In this document: one piece after another, positions 19,089 through 31,682 of the stretch
How the letters are laid out: the number at the start of each line of letters is the position of its first letter
How positions within the stretch are numbered: the stretch's first letter is position 1
From: an uncultured Pelagibacteraceae bacterium
GTDB taxonomy: Bacteria; Pseudomonadota; Alphaproteobacteria; Pelagibacterales; Pelagibacteraceae
Assembly (NCBI GenBank): GCA_902572925.1
Contig: CACGHT010000004.1
Location: 1 to 57,074 of the forward strand
Length of the DNA: 57,074 bases
Direction of reading: 5' to 3'
The notes under the pieces: model-generated
What the model was told of the DNA's origin: nothing
What the model saw: only the letters and a program-made list of their open reading frames with translations
The model's database searches: none
Made by a program: the position numbers and the translations under genes

Positions 19089-22000
19089 TTATTGATTTGC
19101 TTGGGTTTCTGATGCCTCAATCTTGTCCTGTTCTGATAAGAATTTATTATCATCCTCCAAGGCTTTTTTATTCCATCTATTTTTTATATTTCCAGTTCCA
19201 GCAGGCACTAGTCTCCCTACTATTACATTTTCTTTTAGTCCATTTAATGGATCGATTTTTCCTTTAATTGCTGCATCAGTTAATACTCTTGTTGTTTCTT
19301 GAAATGATGCTGCAGAAATAAATGACTCAGTTTGTAGTGATGCTTTAGTAATACCCATTAAAACTCTTTCTCCCACAGCTGGTTTTTTTCCATCTTTTAC
19401 AAGTTTTTCATTCATATTTTCAAACTTAATTCTGTCCACAATTTCACCAGGTAAATATGATGATTCTCCAGAAGATTTAACTTCGACTTTTTTAAGCATC
19501 TGTCTCAAAATAGTTTCAATATGTTTGTCATTTATTATTACACCTTGAAGTCTATAAACTTCTTGAACTTGGTTCACAAAATACTCCGTTAAGTCTTTTA
19601 TACCCATAATCCTTAAAATATCATGTGGTAATGGTTGACCATCAAGAAGATATTCTCCTTTTTTTATTTTTTCTCCTTGATTGAAATTGATGTGTTTACC
19701 TTTAGGAATTAAATAATTTGATGGCTCATTTCCGTCTTCTGGGACTATTGAAACTCTTTGCTTTCCTCTTACCTCTTTGCCGAATATAACCTGACCATCA
19801 TTTTCAGCAATTATAGCACTATCTTTTGCCTTTCGAGCTTCGAACAATTCAGCTACTCTAGGAAGACCTCCGGTAATATCTTTCGTTTTAGTTGTCTCTT
19901 TAGGAAGCCTTGCTACGACATCACCAGCTGTAACTTTCTGTCCATCTTTTACAGATAAAATTGAGTCTGGAACTAAATAATATCTTGCTTCATTATCATC
20001 AGCTTTTTTAATGACATTTCCTTTTTCATCTCTTAGTGTAATTCTTGGCTTTAAATCAGTACTCTTTGATTGTGATCTCCAATCAACAACTGATTTAGAT
20101 GAAATTCCTGTTGCATCATCAGTAGTCTCCTGTATCGAAACACCATCAATTAAATCTACATAACTCGCAATACCACTTTTTTCTGCTATAACAGGTGTTG
20201 TATAAGGGTCCCATTCACAAATTTTTGTATTAGCTTTAACTTTATCACCATTTTTAAAAAATAATTTTGAACCATACGCTACTTTATACACTGCAACTTG
20301 CACTCCATTATCATCTTCAATTGAAAGCTGAGTATTTCGACCCATTACAATTAAATTCTTTTTTGAGTCCTCTAAAATATTTGAATTGATAATCTTTAAA
20401 GTTCCCTCATTTTTAGTTACAATTTGAGAGTCTTGTTTCACTGAAGCAGTTCCACCAACATGAAAAGTTCTCATAGTAAGTTGAGTTCCTGGCTCTCCGA
20501 TTGACTGAGCAGATATCATTCCAATAGCTTCTCCAACATGAACCATTTTTCCTCTTGATAAATCTCTTCCGTAAGAAGTTGAGCAAACTCCTTCTTTTGA
20601 ACCACATGTCATAACAGAATAAACTTTAACTGATTTAATACCGGCAGCATCAATTTTATCACAACCTGCCTCATCAATCATAGTTAATTTTTTAATTATA
20701 ACTTCTCCAGTTATTGGATGCTTCACGTGATCAAAAGTTACTCTTCCTAAAGCTCTTTCAGATAAGCTCACAACAACATTTCCACCTTCCAAAATTTCAG
20801 ACAACTCTATAAATCCAGGATTTTTACAATCACACTCTTTTTTTGTTATTGTTAAATCTTGTGCAACGTCACAAAGTCTTCTAGTCAAATATCCAGAACT
20901 TGCTGTTTTTAGTGCGGTATCTGCCAAACCTTTTCTTGCACCATGAGTGGAGTTAAAATATTCAAGAGCCGTCAAACCTTCTTTAAAATTTGATGTAATT
21001 GGACTTTCAATAATTTCACCTGATGGTTTTGCTATTAAACCTCTCATTCCTGCTAATTGTTTCATTTGAGCTGCTGAACCTCTTGCGCCACTATCTGCCA
21101 TCATAAATACAGAATTTATCTTCAAACCATCAGAAGTTTTTTCCGTAGCAGAAATACCTTTCATCATTTCACCAGCTACTCTATCAGTACATTTTGACCA
21201 AGCATCAACAACTTTATTATATTTTTCACCTCTAGTGATTAAACCTTCAGCGTATTGAGTCTCATAGTCTGAAATGAGTTTTTTAGTATCCTCTATCAAT
21301 TGAGTTTTGTTTTCTGGAATTATTAGATCATCTTTACCAAAAGAAATTCCAGCTTTAAATGCATGTTTGAAACCCAGATCTTTCAACTTGTCACAGAATA
21401 TTACAGTTGATTTTTGTCCACAAAATCTGAACACAATATCAATAATTTCTGAAACAACCTTTTTTGGTAATAATCTATCTACTAAAGAGAATTTAATATC
21501 TTTATTTTTTGGTAATAGGTTCGCCAGTAGGAATCTTCCAGCTGTAGATGTATATTTCTCAAATTTTTTATTTCCACTTTCGTCTACAGTTTCATATCTA
21601 GAAACAATAGTGCTATGAACCTTTAGTTGACCTAATGATAATGCATATTCTATTTGATCAGCATTCAAAAAATATCCCATAGGTTTATCAGTCAATGGCT
21701 CTTGTGATAAATAATAAATTCCTAATATCATATCTTGACTTGGAACAATTATAGGTTTTCCATTTGATGGTGATAAAATATTATTAGTTGATAACATTAA
21801 TATTCTTGCTTCTAACTGAGCTTCTAAACTTAATGGAACGTGTACGGCCATTTGATCACCATCAAAGTCAGCGTTAAAGGCTGCACAAGTAAGTGGATGA
21901 AGTTCAATTGCATCACCTTCAATTAATTTTGGTTCAAAAGCCTGAACTCCCAATCTATGTAAAGTAGGGGCTCTATTCAGTAGAACTGGATGCTCTCTTA

Positions 22001-23258
22001 CAATAAGTTCTAGGGCATCCCATACAGCATTTGTCTCCTTTTCAACCAGCTTTTTGGCTTGTTTAATTGTCGAGGCTAAACCAAGTTTGTTTAATCTAGC
22101 ATAAAGAAATGGTTTAAATAATTCTAAAGCCATTTTTTTTGGTAATCCACATTCATGTAATTTCAGATCTGGTCCAACAACTATTACAGATCTTCCAGAA
22201 TAATCTACACGTTTACCTAATAAATTTTGTCTGAATCTTCCTTGTTTACCTTTTAACATTTCTGCTAATGATTTAAGTGGTCGCTTCCCAGTTCCTGTTA
22301 TCACTCGTCCTCTTCTTCCATTATCAAATAAAGCATCAACAGATTCCTGAAGCATTCGTTTTTCATTTCTAACAATAATGTCTGGAGCTTTTAGATCCAT
22401 TAGTCTTTTCAAACGGTTGTTTCTATTTATGACTCTTCTATACAAATCGTTTAGATCAGATGTCGCAAATCTTCCTCCATCAAGGGGAACTAGAGGTCTT
22501 AACTCTGGTGGAATTACTGGAACAACCGTCATTATCATCCACTCAGGTTTTTGACCAGTTTCGATAAATGACTCAATTAATTTAAGTCTTTTAATCGCTC
22601 TTTCTTCATTAACTTTTGATTTAGTTTCTTTTATATAATTAATTAAATTTTTTTTCTCGAGTTCTAAATCTAAATTTCTTAACATTTCTAGAACTGCCTC
22701 AGCTCCTATTCCCGCAGAAAAGGATTCTTCACCAAATTCATCTTGGTATTTTGCAAGTTCCTCTTCATTTAAAAGTTGATTTTTTTGAAGTCCTGTTAAA
22801 CCAGGTTCAATTACAATAAAATTCTCAAAGTACAAAACTCTCTCTATTTCTTTTAATTTCATATCTACTGCTAGAGCAATTCTACTTGGTAAAGATTTTA
22901 GAAACCATATATGTGCTACGGGCGTTGCAAGGTTTATATGACCCATTCTTTCTCTTCGAACATTTGATTTTGTTACCTCAACACCGCATTTTTCACAAAT
23001 TATTCCTCTAAACTTCATTCTCTTATATTTTCCACATAAACATTCATAATCTTTTATAGGTCCAAATATTCTTGCGCAGAATAAACCATCTTTTTCTGGT
23101 CTAAATGTTCTGTAATTTATAGTCTCGGGTTTTTTTATTTCACCATATGTCCATGATTTTATTTTTTCTGGGCTCGCTAAAGAAATCTTTATGCTATTAA
23201 AATTTTGTGCCTCAGAAATTTCTGAATTTTTAAAGAGATCTGTTAATTCTTTTTTCAT
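19089..23258 (-). CDS. rpoC: RNA polymerase beta' subunit
   Basis: Catalytic subunit of RNA polymerase. The N-terminal zinc-binding domain has Cys73, Cys75, Cys88 and Cys91. The catalytic motif NADFDGD lies at about 459-465 with the three Mg2+-binding aspartates. A second cysteine cluster (CDCKNPG and [10 protein letters not shown]) marks the other zinc site. Bridge-helix and trigger-loop regions are present near [13 protein letters not shown]. Its length of 1389 residues is normal. It lies 2 bases after rpoB. Confidence 0.98.
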   Translation of the reverse strand: MKKELTDLFKNSEISEAQNFNSIKISLASPEKIKSWTYGEIKKPETINYRTFRPEKDGLFCARIFGPIKDYECLCGKYKRMKFRGIICEKCGVEVTKSNVRRERMGHINLATPVAHIWFLKSLPSRIALAVDMKLKEIERVLYFENFIVIEPGLTGLQKNQLLNEEELAKYQDEFGEESFSAGIGAEAVLEMLRNLDLELEKKNLINYIKETKSKVNEERAIKRLKLIESFIETGQKPEWMIMTVVPVIPPELRPLVPLDGGRFATSDLNDLYRRVINRNNRLKRLMDLKAPDIIVRNEKRMLQESVDALFDNGRRGRVITGTGKRPLKSLAEMLKGKQGRFRQNLLGKRVDYSGRSVIVVGPDLKLHECGLPKKMALELFKPFLYARLNKLGLASTIKQAKKLVEKETNAVWDALELIVREHPVLLNRAPTLHRLGVQAFEPKLIEGDAIELHPLTCAAFNADFDGDQMAVHVPLSLEAQLEARILMLSTNNILSPSNGKPIIVPSQDMILGIYYLSQEPLTDKPMGYFLNADQIEYALSLGQLKVHSTIVSRYETVDESGNKKFEKYTSTAGRFLLANLLPKNKDIKFSLVDRLLPKKVVSEIIDIVFRFCGQKSTVIFCDKLKDLGFKHAFKAGISFGKDDLIIPENKTQLIEDTKKLISDYETQYAEGLITRGEKYNKVVDAWSKCTDRVAGEMMKGISATEKTSDGLKINSVFMMADSGARGSAAQMKQLAGMRGLIAKPSGEIIESPITSNFKEGLTALEYFNSTHGARKGLADTALKTASSGYLTRRLCDVAQDLTITKKECDCKNPGFIELSEILEGGNVVVSLSERALGRVTFDHVKHPITGEVIIKKLTMIDEAGCDKIDAAGIKSVKVYSVMTCGSKEGVCSTSYGRDLSRGKMVHVGEAIGMISAQSIGEPGTQLTMRTFHVGGTASVKQDSQIVTKNEGTLKIINSNILEDSKKNLIVMGRNTQLSIEDDNGVQVAVYKVAYGSKLFFKNGDKVKANTKICEWDPYTTPVIAEKSGIASYVDLIDGVSIQETTDDATGISSKSVVDWRSQSKSTDLKPRITLRDEKGNVIKKADDNEARYYLVPDSILSVKDGQKVTAGDVVARLPKETTKTKDITGGLPRVAELFEARKAKDSAIIAENDGQVIFGKEVRGKQRVSIVPEDGNEPSNYLIPKGKHINFNQGEKIKKGEYLLDGQPLPHDILRIMGIKDLTEYFVNQVQEVYRLQGVIINDKHIETILRQMLKKVEVKSSGESSYLPGEIVDRIKFENMNEKLVKDGKKPAVGERVLMGITKASLQTESFISAASFQETTRVLTDAAIKGKIDPLNGLKENVIVGRLVPAGTGNIKNRWNKKALEDDNKFLSEQDKIEASETQANQ

Positions 23259-23260
23259 GA

Positions 23261-26200
23261 CTAATTAAGCTCCACGTTTAATGCTAATGATTTAATCTCT
23301 TTAACTAATACATTGAAAGACTCGGGTATACCTGACTCAAAGTTCTCTTCGCCTTTAACAATTGTTTCATAAACTTTGACACGTCCCGCAACATCATCAG
23401 ATTTTACTGTAAGAATTTCCTGTAAAGTATACGAAGCACCATAGGCTTCTAATGCCCAAACTTCCATCTCTCCAAATCTTTGTCCACCTAATTGAGCTTT
23501 CCCCCCAAGCGGTTGTTGGGTTACCAAAGAATAGGGACCAGTTGATCTTGCATGTATTTTATCCTCAACTAAGTGATGTAGTTTAAGCATGTAAATTATT
23601 CCAACTGTTACTGGTCTATCAAATTTTTCTCCTGTTCTTCCATCCCATAAATAAGTTTGTCCTGATCCAGGTAACTTTGCCAACTCTAACATTTCAGTAA
23701 CATCCTTTTCTTTAGCCCCATCAAAAACTGGTGTTGATATAGCAATACCATTTTGAAGATTTTCACATAAATCCTCAAACTCAGTTTTATTTAATTTGTC
23801 GACTTTTTGATCGTAAATATCTTCTCCATATACAGATTTAAGGAACTTTGAGATTTTTTCTGTTTTTTCGATCTTTTTATGGTTTTCATTAACCAAATTT
23901 TTAACTTGTTCCCCAAATTCTTTGCACGCCCATCCTAAATGTGTTTCTAAAATTTGACCCACATTCATACGACTTGGAACACCTAGTGGGTTCAAAACTA
24001 TATCAACAGGTCTTCCATCTTCTCTGTAAGGCATGTCCTCAACCGGCACAATTTTACTTACAACCCCTTTGTTTCCATGTCTCCCAGACATCTTATCGCC
24101 TGGTCTTAATCTTCTTTTAATTGCAACAAAAACTTTAACCATTTTCATCACACTTGGTAAAAGATCATCACCACTTCTTATTTTAAGAACTTTATCCTCA
24201 AATCTGTCAACAATGTCTTGTTTTGCCTTATTATATTGATCTTTAAGTTGATCAATCAATGTGTCATTTTTTGGATTACCATCTGTAATTTTAAAAACTT
24301 CATTAATCGATAAATTGTCTATTGTATCAAAATCAAGTTTTGTTCCTACATCATAATTCTTAATTTTTTTTGTCAATGAAGATCCTGTCAATATCTGAGA
24401 AGCTCTTTGTTTAATACTTCTCTCTAAAATTTCTTCCTCAACAATTTTATCTTGTTGAACTTGATCTATTTCAGCTCGCTCAATTGTAATTGATCTTTCA
24501 TCTTTTTCTATACCATGTCTATTGAAAACTTTTACATCTACAACTGTACCACTGCTGCCTCTGGACATTCTTAACGAAGTATCGGTAACATCAATTGCTT
24601 TTTCTCCAAAAATAGATCTTAATAATTTTTCTTCAGGACCTGATGCTGAGTCACCTTTTGGAGTGACTTTTCCAACTAAAATATCACCTGCATTTACTTC
24701 TGCTCCTATGTAAACAATCCCTGACTCATCCAGGTTTTTTAACGCTTCCTCGTTTACATTTGGTATATCTCTGGTAATTTCTTCCTCACCTAACTTAGTA
24801 TCCCTAGCCATAATTTCATATTCAACAATATGAACTGAAGTGAAAACATCATCTGTAACACATCTTTCTGAAATTAATATTGAGTCTTCAAAATTGTATC
24901 CCTGCCAAGGCATAAATGCGACTGTAACATTCTTACCCAAAGCTAGCTCACCTAATCTTGTTGATGGACCATCAGCAATTATATCTCCTGTTTTAACTTT
25001 ATCCCCAACTCTGACTAAAGGTCTTTGGTTAATGCATGTATTTTGATTTGATCTTTTAAATTTTTGTAGATTATAAATGTCAACACTAGACTTTGTAAAA
25101 TCAGTTTCCTCAGTAACTTTTACAACAATACGTTTACCATCTATTTTGTCAACAATACCATCTCTTTTTGCTACTATTGTTACGCCAGAGTCTAAAGCAA
25201 CGTCGCTTTCTATACCTGTTCCAACCAATGGTGCTTCTGGTTTTAGTAATGGGACTGCTTGCCTCATCATATTTGATCCCATTAGAGCTCTATTTGCATC
25301 ATCATTTTCTAAAAAAGGTATTAATGAAGCTGCTACAGAAACTAATTGTTTGGGGGAGACATCAATAAAATCTATAGTTTCAGGTTTAGATAATAAAAAA
25401 TTTAAGTTTTGTCTGCAGGAAACCAGTTCTTCTACAATTTTATTATTTTTATCAAGTTTAGTGTTAGCCTGTGCAATAGTGTATTTGGTTTCCTCCATGG
25501 CAGAAAGATATTCTACTTTATCTTGAACCACACCATCTTTAACTCTTTTATAAGGACTTTCAATAAAGCCGTACTTATTTATTTTAGCATAAGTTGATAG
25601 ACTGTTTATTAAACCTATATTTGGACCTTCAGGAGTCTCTATCGGACAAATTCTTCCATAATGTGTTGGATGAACATCTCTTACTTCAAAGCCGGCTCTC
25701 TCTCTAGTCAATCCACCTGGACCGAGAGCTGAAACTCTTCTTTTATGAGTTATCTCAGATAAAGGATTGGTCTGATCCATAAACTGGGAAAGTTGCGAGC
25801 TTGCAAAAAAATCTTTTAATGAGACAGTTAATGGTTTTGCATTTATCAAATCTTGTGGCATTGCGGACTCGATATCAAGTGTTGTCATCTTTTCTTTGAT
25901 AGCTCTTTCCATTCTATACACACCAATTCGGGCTTGATTCTCAACTAATTCTCCTACAGATCTAACTCTTCTATTACCTAAGTGATCAATATCATCTACG
26001 TCATCTTTTCCATCTCTTAGATCAAGCATTTTATGTATTATCGCTAAAATATCATCATTTCTTAAGATTGTGATTTTATCAGAGCACTCAAGATCTAATC
26101 TTGAATTCATTTTTACTCTTCCAACGTCTGACAAATCATATCTGTCAGAGCTAAAAAACAAATTATTAAAAATTTGAGTAGCAATTTCAATTGTTGGAGG

Positions 26201-27349
26201 CTCTCCAGGTCTTAACATTTTATATATTTCTGTAATCGCCTCATCTTTAGAATTATTTTTATCATTAAAAATTGTAGTTAACATGTAACCACCTTTATTA
26301 ATGGAGTTAGTTACTGAAATTTCTAAAGAATAAATCTTAGCATCTAAAATTTGATTTATGATAGTCTCATTCAATTCAGTGCCTATCTTTAAGTTTCCGT
26401 CTTCTTCCTCATTAATTTTAATTTCACTATGTAAAAATTTTCCATATAAAGATTCTTTAGAAACTAAAATATTTTTTAAACCATCATTTGATAATTTTTT
26501 TGCATTTAAATAATTAATCTTATCGCCTAACTTAATTACAACTTTTCCAGTATTTGCATCAACAACTTCCTCAGAAAAGTTTTTTGCTTTATAGTTCTCT
26601 GGATTAAATTTAGTTTTCCATTTTTGAGAATTAATATCAAAAGTAAATTTCTCACTTTCATAAAATTCATTTACCATGTCAGACTTAGTATATCCAAGAG
26701 CAAGCAACAAAGTTGAAGCTAAAATTTTCTTTTTCCTATCAATCTTAAAATATAAAAAATCCTTCACATCAAATTCAAAATCTAACCACGAACCTCTGTT
26801 TGGAATTACACGACAATTAAATAATAATTTGCCACTCGCATGAGTTTTACCTTTGTCGTGATCAAAAAACACTCCAGGACTTCGATGCATTTGGTTAACT
26901 ACTACCCTTTGAACACCATTAGTAATAAAAGTTCCACTGTTAGTCATCATTGGAACTTCTCCCATGTAAACTTCTTGCTCTTTTGCAGATAAAATATCCT
27001 TAGTATTATTTTCTTGATCTATCTCGTAAACAACTAATCTGAGAGTACATTTTAGTGCAGAAGAATAGGTCAATCCTCTAGCGATACATTCTTCTACATC
27101 AAATTTTGGTTTTTCTAATCTGTAAGAAACATATTCTAAAGTTGCCTTATCATTAAGATCTTCAATTGGAAAAATACTTTTAAAAACTCTGTCAAAACCT
27201 TTTGTTAATTCTAAATTTTCAGTATTAAAATCAGTTAATTCTTTATAAGAATTTTTTTGGACTTCAATTAAGTTCGGTATTGATAAACTCTCTTTAAGTT
27301 TACCAAAACTTTTTCTAATATTCTTTTTTTCAGTAAAAGATATTTGCAT
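23261..27349 (-). CDS. rpoB: RNA polymerase beta subunit
   Basis: Second large catalytic subunit of RNA polymerase. I use the ATG at 27349 ([17 protein letters not shown]), since the preceding in-frame codon is a TTG. The rifampicin region is intact around [62 protein letters not shown], with the usual Ser, Gln, Asp, His and Arg residues, so it looks rifampicin-sensitive. The C-terminal [18 protein letters not shown] is conserved. No clear ribosome-binding site precedes it; a 9-base-pair hairpin lies in the rplL-rpoB gap. Confidence 0.98.
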   Translation of the reverse strand: MQISFTEKKNIRKSFGKLKESLSIPNLIEVQKNSYKELTDFNTENLELTKGFDRVFKSIFPIEDLNDKATLEYVSYRLEKPKFDVEECIARGLTYSSALKCTLRLVVYEIDQENNTKDILSAKEQEVYMGEVPMMTNSGTFITNGVQRVVVNQMHRSPGVFFDHDKGKTHASGKLLFNCRVIPNRGSWLDFEFDVKDFLYFKIDRKKKILASTLLLALGYTKSDMVNEFYESEKFTFDINSQKWKTKFNPENYKAKNFSEEVVDANTGKVVIKLGDKINYLNAKKLSNDGLKNILVSKESLYGKFLHSEIKINEEEDGNLKIGTELNETIINQILDAKIYSLEISVTNSINKGGYMLTTIFNDKNNSKDEAITEIYKMLRPGEPPTIEIATQIFNNLFFSSDRYDLSDVGRVKMNSRLDLECSDKITILRNDDILAIIHKMLDLRDGKDDVDDIDHLGNRRVRSVGELVENQARIGVYRMERAIKEKMTTLDIESAMPQDLINAKPLTVSLKDFFASSQLSQFMDQTNPLSEITHKRRVSALGPGGLTRERAGFEVRDVHPTHYGRICPIETPEGPNIGLINSLSTYAKINKYGFIESPYKRVKDGVVQDKVEYLSAMEETKYTIAQANTKLDKNNKIVEELVSCRQNLNFLLSKPETIDFIDVSPKQLVSVAASLIPFLENDDANRALMGSNMMRQAVPLLKPEAPLVGTGIESDVALDSGVTIVAKRDGIVDKIDGKRIVVKVTEETDFTKSSVDIYNLQKFKRSNQNTCINQRPLVRVGDKVKTGDIIADGPSTRLGELALGKNVTVAFMPWQGYNFEDSILISERCVTDDVFTSVHIVEYEIMARDTKLGEEEITRDIPNVNEEALKNLDESGIVYIGAEVNAGDILVGKVTPKGDSASGPEEKLLRSIFGEKAIDVTDTSLRMSRGSSGTVVDVKVFNRHGIEKDERSITIERAEIDQVQQDKIVEEEILERSIKQRASQILTGSSLTKKIKNYDVGTKLDFDTIDNLSINEVFKITDGNPKNDTLIDQLKDQYNKAKQDIVDRFEDKVLKIRSGDDLLPSVMKMVKVFVAIKRRLRPGDKMSGRHGNKGVVSKIVPVEDMPYREDGRPVDIVLNPLGVPSRMNVGQILETHLGWACKEFGEQVKNLVNENHKKIEKTEKISKFLKSVYGEDIYDQKVDKLNKTEFEDLCENLQNGIAISTPVFDGAKEKDVTEMLELAKLPGSGQTYLWDGRTGEKFDRPVTVGIIYMLKLHHLVEDKIHARSTGPYSLVTQQPLGGKAQLGGQRFGEMEVWALEAYGASYTLQEILTVKSDDVAGRVKVYETIVKGEENFESGIPESFNVLVKEIKSLALNVELN

Positions 27350-27361
27350 CAATGTTTAACA

Positions 27362-27382
27362 CTGATTAATAAAATTAATCAG
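27362..27382 (-). promoter_or_regulatory. rplL-rpoB intercistronic hairpin
   Basis: Perfect 9-base-pair stem CTGATTAAT/ATTAATCAG with a 3-base loop, in the 55 bases between rplL and rpoB and ending 12 bases before the rpoB ATG. There is no U-tract on the rpoB side. In E. coli this gap holds an attenuator and RNase III site that lower polymerase-subunit output relative to L7/L12. A similar role here is inferred from position only. Confidence 0.5.
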
Positions 27383-27404
27383 AGCTAAAAAATCCTTTTT
27401 TAAT

Positions 27405-27770
27405 TTATTTAAGTTCTACTTTAGCGCCAGCAGCTTCTAACTTAGTCTTAATTTCTTCAGCTTCTTTTTTAGGAACACCAGTTTTTACTTCTTTAGGTGC
27501 ACCTTCAACTAAATCTTTAGCCTCTTTTAGGCCTAGTGAAGTTGCTGCTCTTACTTCTTTAATAACGTTAATTTTTTTATCTCCTGCAGAAACTAACATG
27601 ATAGTAAAGTCATCTTTATCTTCTGCTGCTGCCGCTGCGCCTGCTGCTGCTGGTGCTGCTGCTGCCATTGGGGTAACGCCCCATTTTTCTTCTAATTGTT
27701 TTGAAAGATCTGCTGCTTCAGCAACAGTCAAACTTGATAAATCTTCTATAATTTTATTTAGGTCAGGCAT
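27405..27770 (-). CDS. rplL: 50S ribosomal protein L7/L12
   Basis: Stalk protein that recruits translation GTPases. The 121 residues comprise the N-terminal dimerisation domain ([30 protein letters not shown]), an Ala-rich hinge ([17 protein letters not shown], about 36-52) and the globular CTD ending [32 protein letters not shown]. It lies 3 bases after rplJ. Confidence 0.98.
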   Translation of the reverse strand: MPDLNKIIEDLSSLTVAEAADLSKQLEEKWGVTPMAAAAPAAAGAAAAAEDKDDFTIMLVSAGDKKINVIKEVRAATSLGLKEAKDLVEGAPKEVKTGVPKKEAEEIKTKLEAAGAKVELK

Positions 27771-27773
27771 TAT

Positions 27774-28295
27774 TTACTCTTTAGGTTGTGTTTCAGAATT
27801 TTCTGGAGGTAAACTACTCATTTTTTCCGATCGTGCAAGCAAAATACTGACTAATTTTGATGCAGAAGCATTCAAAATACCCACAATATTTGCTCTTGCT
27901 TCATCTAAAGTTGGTAAACTTGCTACATTTAATACTCCAGCTTGATCTAAAACCTCATTGTCCATGATTCCACCAATTAATTTTAGATTCTCATTATCCT
28001 TAGCAAATTTTGATAAAATTCTTGCAGACATAATTGCATCCTCTCCAAATGCTACTGCTGTAGGTCCTGTAAATAATTTTGATAAATCCTTACATTTAGT
28101 TTTTTCTAAAGCTAATTTTGTAATTCTATTTTTTGTAATTTTAAAAACTATTCCATGTTCTCTCATTTTTGATCTTAATTCATCAAGTTGAGGCATTGTT
28201 AAACCTTGATAATGAGTCACCATAACTGCTTTGCTATTTTCAAATTGTGCAGTCATTTCTGTTATATAATTTTTTTTTTGCTCTTTGTTCATCAT
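27774..28295 (-). CDS. rplJ: 50S ribosomal protein L10
   Basis: Stalk base that anchors L7/L12 dimers. The 173 residues include the family core NSKAVMVTHYQGLTMPQLDELRSKMREHGIVFKITKNRITKLAL and the C-terminal L12-binding helix. Two adjacent ATG codons start it; either could be used. It follows rplA after only 5 bases, so the long L10-binding leader known from E. coli cannot exist here. Confidence 0.96.
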   Translation of the reverse strand: MMNKEQKKNYITEMTAQFENSKAVMVTHYQGLTMPQLDELRSKMREHGIVFKITKNRITKLALEKTKCKDLSKLFTGPTAVAFGEDAIMSARILSKFAKDNENLKLIGGIMDNEVLDQAGVLNVASLPTLDEARANIVGILNASASKLVSILLARSEKMSSLPPENSETQPKE

Positions 28296-28300
28296 AAAAT

Positions 28301-28987
28301 TTAAATGCTTTTTCCTATTTTTAATTTATACGAAACACCCATTGTTGAAGTTACAAAGGCTGACTTAACTAATTCACCTTTAACTGTATTATTAGATTTT
28401 TCTTTTTCAAGAGTTTCAATTATTGCATTATAATTCTTAATTAGTTTATCATCAGCAAAAGATTTTTTACCAATACTCACACCAATATTTCCATCTTTAT
28501 CATTTCTTATTTCTACTTGACCAGATTTTGCATCTGTTATGGCTTTTTTCAAATCTTCAGTTACTGAACCAAGTTTTGGGTTAGGCATCAAGCCCTTTGG
28601 ACCAAGCACTTTTCCTAATTTAGATAATTTAATCATCATAGAAGGTGTACAAATTAATTTTTCAAAATTTATTTCTCCATTTTTAATCTTTTCAATAAAA
28701 TCATCACTCCCAACAATATCTGCACCAGCTGACTTTGCATCAGCAGATTTTGCATCTTCACAAACTACTGCAACTTTAACTTTTTTTCCTGAGCCACCTG
28801 GAAGATTTACTACAGTTCTAATATTAATTTCATTTTTTTTTTGTTTATTGTTAATTTGAAAACTTAAATCAACTGACTCATCAAATTTTGTTGTGCAATT
28901 TTTTTTAATTATAGGAATTAATTTTTCAATACCTTCAGAGGGTAGTTCAGAAGTTTTTTCAGGTAGTTTCTTGTATCTCTTGGACAT
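28301..28987 (-). CDS. rplA: 50S ribosomal protein L1
   Basis: L1-stalk protein guiding deacylated tRNA out of the E site; a translational repressor of rplKA in E. coli. Domain I holds the RNA-binding residues near TTKFDESVDLSFQIN, and domain II GKVLGPKGLMPNPKLGSVT is diagnostic. The 228 residues are near normal; N- and C-termini match the family. It is 2 bases after rplK. Confidence 0.97.
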   Translation of the reverse strand: MSKRYKKLPEKTSELPSEGIEKLIPIIKKNCTTKFDESVDLSFQINNKQKKNEINIRTVVNLPGGSGKKVKVAVVCEDAKSADAKSAGADIVGSDDFIEKIKNGEINFEKLICTPSMMIKLSKLGKVLGPKGLMPNPKLGSVTEDLKKAITDAKSGQVEIRNDKDGNIGVSIGKKSFADDKLIKNYNAIIETLEKEKSNNTVKGELVKSAFVTSTMGVSYKLKIGKSI

Positions 28988-28989
28988 TG

Positions 28990-29421
28990 TTAATCTTTAA
29001 CCTCAATTCCCATAGATCTAGCTGAGCCTGCAATTATTTTAACTGCTTGCTCTAGATCAATAGCATTTAGATCATTCATTTTCTGTTTTGCAATTTCTTC
29101 TGCTTGTTTTTTTGTAATTGAAGCAACTATATTTCTTCCTGGTTCCTTTGATCCACTTTTAAGTTTGGCTGCCTCTCTAATGAAAAATGAAGCTGGGGGA
29201 GATTTAATCTTAAAATCAAATTTTTTATCTTTATAAACCGTTATTTCCACTGGCACAGGTTTCCCTGCAAGTGATTTAGTTTTATCATTAAACGCTTTAC
29301 AAAATTCCATAATGTTAACACCACGTTGTCCAAGAGCTGGTCCAACTGGTGGAGCTGGATTTGCTTGACCACCTTTAATTTGTAATTTTATAAATCCACT
29401 TATTTCTTTTTTTGCAGCCAT
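28990..29421 (-). CDS. rplK: 50S ribosomal protein L11
   Basis: GTPase-centre protein, needed for RelA/Rel activation on stalled ribosomes. [34 protein letters not shown] (about 12-45) is the proline-rich N-terminal domain. The C-terminal domain ends [12 protein letters not shown]. It has 143 residues. It overlaps nusG by one base. Confidence 0.98.
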   Translation of the reverse strand: MAAKKEISGFIKLQIKGGQANPAPPVGPALGQRGVNIMEFCKAFNDKTKSLAGKPVPVEITVYKDKKFDFKIKSPPASFFIREAAKLKSGSKEPGRNIVASITKKQAEEIAKQKMNDLNAIDLEQAVKIIAGSARSMGIEVKD

Positions 29422-29951
29422 TAACTTACTTTCTCTACTTGATTATACTCCAATTCAACTGGTGTTGGTCGTCCAAAGATAGAGACTGAAACTTTTAGTC
29501 TAGACTTCTCCTCATCTATGTCCTCAACCATTCCACTAAACGAAGCAAAAGGTCCATCTACTACCTGTACTTTTTCTCCAACGCTGTACTCTATACCAGA
29601 TTTTGGTTGTGCTACACCATCTTTTATTTGTCCTAAAATCTTTTCAATTTCTTTATCGGAGACTGGAACAGGAATGCCCTTGGTACCTAAAAAACCACTA
29701 ACTCTCTTTATATTTTTAATCATATGATAAATGCTATTATCCATTTCACTTTTAATTAACACATATCCTGGAAAATATTTCTTTTTTCTTTGTACTCTTT
29801 TACCTCTTTTAACTTCAGTAACATCATGAGTTGGGACAATTATTTCATCAAATTTATCTGAAATTTTTGCTTTTTCTGCCTCCTCCTTAATTAAACCAGC
29901 TACTTTATTCTCAAAGCTTGAGTGTGATTGAACTATGTACCAATTTTTCAT
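29421..29951 (-). CDS. nusG: Transcription antitermination factor NusG
   Basis: Binds the RNA polymerase clamp, suppresses pausing and links polymerase to Rho or to S10/ribosome. NGN domain: [18 protein letters not shown] onward, with [17 protein letters not shown] domain: [37 protein letters not shown]. It has 176 residues. It overlaps secE and rplK by one base each, the classic secE-nusG-rplK order. Confidence 0.98.
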   Translation of the reverse strand: MKNWYIVQSHSSFENKVAGLIKEEAEKAKISDKFDEIIVPTHDVTEVKRGKRVQRKKKYFPGYVLIKSEMDNSIYHMIKNIKRVSGFLGTKGIPVPVSDKEIEKILGQIKDGVAQPKSGIEYSVGEKVQVVDGPFASFSGMVEDIDEEKSRLKVSVSIFGRPTPVELEYNQVEKVS

Positions 29952-30142
29952 TATAAACTCACTTTAAGTAGAAGCTCCAAGAAAAACTTTAAAACTTGAT
30001 CTAATAAAAGAAAAAATAGTGACATTACTACTGCCATAGCAAATACCATTAAGGCACCTTGTATTGTCTCCTTTCCAGTAGGCCAACTAACTTTAAAAGC
30101 TTCTTGCTTTACTTCTTGAATAAATTTAATCGGGTTTTTCAT
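29951..30142 (-). CDS. secE: Preprotein translocase subunit SecE
   Basis: Clamp subunit of the Sec translocon. At 63 residues it is the short single-span form (E. coli's has 127 residues and three spans). The amphipathic segment KFIQEVKQEAFKVSWPTGKETI is conserved, followed by one membrane helix. It lies between tRNA-Trp and nusG. Its partner SecY is at 5972-7252. Confidence 0.96.
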   Translation of the reverse strand: MKNPIKFIQEVKQEAFKVSWPTGKETIQGALMVFAMAVVMSLFFLLLDQVLKFFLELLLKVSL

Positions 30143-30163
30143 AATATAATTTACTTAATCTAT

Positions 30164-30239
30164 TGGCAGGAGCGGAGGGACTCGAACCCTCAGCCTCCGG
30201 TTTTGGAGACCGGCGCTCTACCAATTGAGCTACACTCCT
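30164..30239 (-). tRNA. tRNA-Trp (CCA anticodon)
   Basis: Full cloverleaf on the minus strand: acceptor AGGAGTG/CGCTCCT, D-loop TAGCTCAATTGGTAGAG, anticodon loop with CCA, T-arm GGTTCGAGTCC. The 3' CCA is encoded (30164-30166). It lies between tuf and secE and is probably co-transcribed with both. Confidence 0.97.
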
Positions 30240-30248
30240 ATATAGAGT

Positions 30249-31439
30249 TTACTCTATAATTTTAGTTACAACTCCAGCACCTACAGTTCTTCCACCTTCT
30301 CTGATTGCAAAGTTAAGTTTTTCTGACATTGCAATAGGAGTTATTAATTTAACTGTAAATTTAGCGTCATCACCTGGCATAACCATTTCTGTACCTGCTG
30401 GTAATTCAACTTCACCTGTTACGTCTGTAGTTCTAAAATAAAATTGTGGCCTGTACTTAGTAAAGAACGGAGTATGTCTACCACCCTCTTCTTTCTTTAA
30501 TACGTAAGCCTGCGCTTCAAACTTTGTGTGTGGTGTGACTGAACCTGGCTTACAAAGAACTTGACCTCTCTCAATATCAGTTCTTTCCACTCCTCTTAAA
30601 AGTACACCAACGTTGTCACCTGCTTCACCTGAGTCTAGAAGTTTTCTAAACATTTCTACACCTGTACAAACTGATTTTTTTGTCTCCCTGATACCAACTA
30701 TTTCAAGTTCGTCACCAGTCTTTAATACACCAGACTCAACTCTCCCTGTTGCGACAGTACCTCTTCCAGAAATAGAGAACACATCTTCTACAGGCATTAA
30801 GAAATCCTTATCTTTTGGTCTATCTGGTTGAGGAATAAATTCATCAACATTTTTCATTAATTCTAAAATTGATTTTTTACCGATTTCCTCATCTCTTCCC
30901 TCAACAGCAGCAAGTGCAGAACCTTTTGCTATGGGAGTTTTATCACCTGGAAACTTATAAGAAGTTAATAATTCTCTTATTTCCTCTTCAACAAGATCTA
31001 TCATCTCTTTATCATCAACTTGATCTACTTTATTTAAGTAAACACAAATCGCTGGGACACCGACTTGTCTTGCTAAAAGAATGTGTTCTCTCGTTTGAGG
31101 CATAGGTCCATCTGCAGCATTTACTACTAGGATAGCACCATCCATTTGTGCTGCACCTGTAATCATATTTTTTACATAGTCAGCGTGACCTGGACAATCT
31201 ACGTGAGCGTAATGTCTTTTTTCGGTTTCATATTCTACGTGAGCGGTAGATATAGTGATACCTCTCTCCTTTTCCTCTGGAGCTTTATCAATTTGATCAT
31301 ATGCAATAGCTTGTGCACCACCAGTTTCAGATAAAACTTTAGTGATAGCTGCAGTTAAAGTTGTTTTACCATGATCGACATGACCAATTGTACCAATGTT
31401 ACAATGTGGTTTATTTCTTACAAATTTTTCTTTTGACAT
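30249..31439 (-). CDS. tuf: Elongation factor Tu
   Basis: GTPase that delivers aminoacyl-tRNA to the ribosome. G1 GHVDHGKT is at 19-26, then [17 protein letters not shown] and the full domains II and III, 396 residues in all. This is the only tuf in the window. It is preceded by tRNA-Tyr and tRNA-Gly and followed by tRNA-Trp and secE, like the tufB locus of E. coli. A good GAGG ribosome-binding site lies about 10 bases before the ATG. Confidence 0.99.
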   Translation of the reverse strand: MSKEKFVRNKPHCNIGTIGHVDHGKTTLTAAITKVLSETGGAQAIAYDQIDKAPEEKERGITISTAHVEYETEKRHYAHVDCPGHADYVKNMITGAAQMDGAILVVNAADGPMPQTREHILLARQVGVPAICVYLNKVDQVDDKEMIDLVEEEIRELLTSYKFPGDKTPIAKGSALAAVEGRDEEIGKKSILELMKNVDEFIPQPDRPKDKDFLMPVEDVFSISGRGTVATGRVESGVLKTGDELEIVGIRETKKSVCTGVEMFRKLLDSGEAGDNVGVLLRGVERTDIERGQVLCKPGSVTPHTKFEAQAYVLKKEEGGRHTPFFTKYRPQFYFRTTDVTGEVELPAGTEMVMPGDDAKFTVKLITPIAMSEKLNFAIREGGRTVGAGVVTKIIE

Positions 31440-31478
31440 TACTTTTTTTCCTCACTTTTCAAATTTAATTTATTTTCT

Positions 31479-31552
31479 TGGAGCGGGTAAAGGGAATCGA
31501 ACCCTTACATCCAGCTTGGAAGGCTAGCGTTCTACCATTGAACTACACCCGC
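31479..31552 (-). tRNA. tRNA-Gly (TCC anticodon)
   Basis: Minus-strand cloverleaf with acceptor GCGGGTG/TACCCGC, anticodon TCC in the loop CTTCCAA, T-arm GGGTTCGATTCCC and an encoded CCA. It sits 39 bases upstream of tuf with no promoter visible between, so it is probably part of a Tyr-Gly-tuf transcript. Confidence 0.96.
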
Positions 31553-31596
31553 ACAACCCCAAGAGTAACACTCCAGTATTGTTTAAATATATTGAA

Positions 31597-31682
31597 TGGT
31601 GGAGGGGGAAAGATTCGAACTTTCGAAGACCGAAGTCAACGGGTTTACAGCCCGCCCCATTTGACCGCTCTGGAACCCCTCC
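31597..31682 (-). tRNA. tRNA-Tyr (GTA anticodon)
   Basis: Class II tRNA with a long variable arm: acceptor GGAGGGG/CCCCTCC, anticodon GTA in CTGTAAA, T-arm GTTCGAATC, encoded CCA after discriminator A. The first gene downstream of the promoter at 31730-31757. A 5-base-pair G-rich stem (31686-31699) lies in its 5' leader. Confidence 0.96.

Noticed and set aside
24000-25600. Long antisense open frames opposite rpoB
   Set aside because: Typical shadow frames of a conserved gene; no family resemblance and no ribosome-binding sites.
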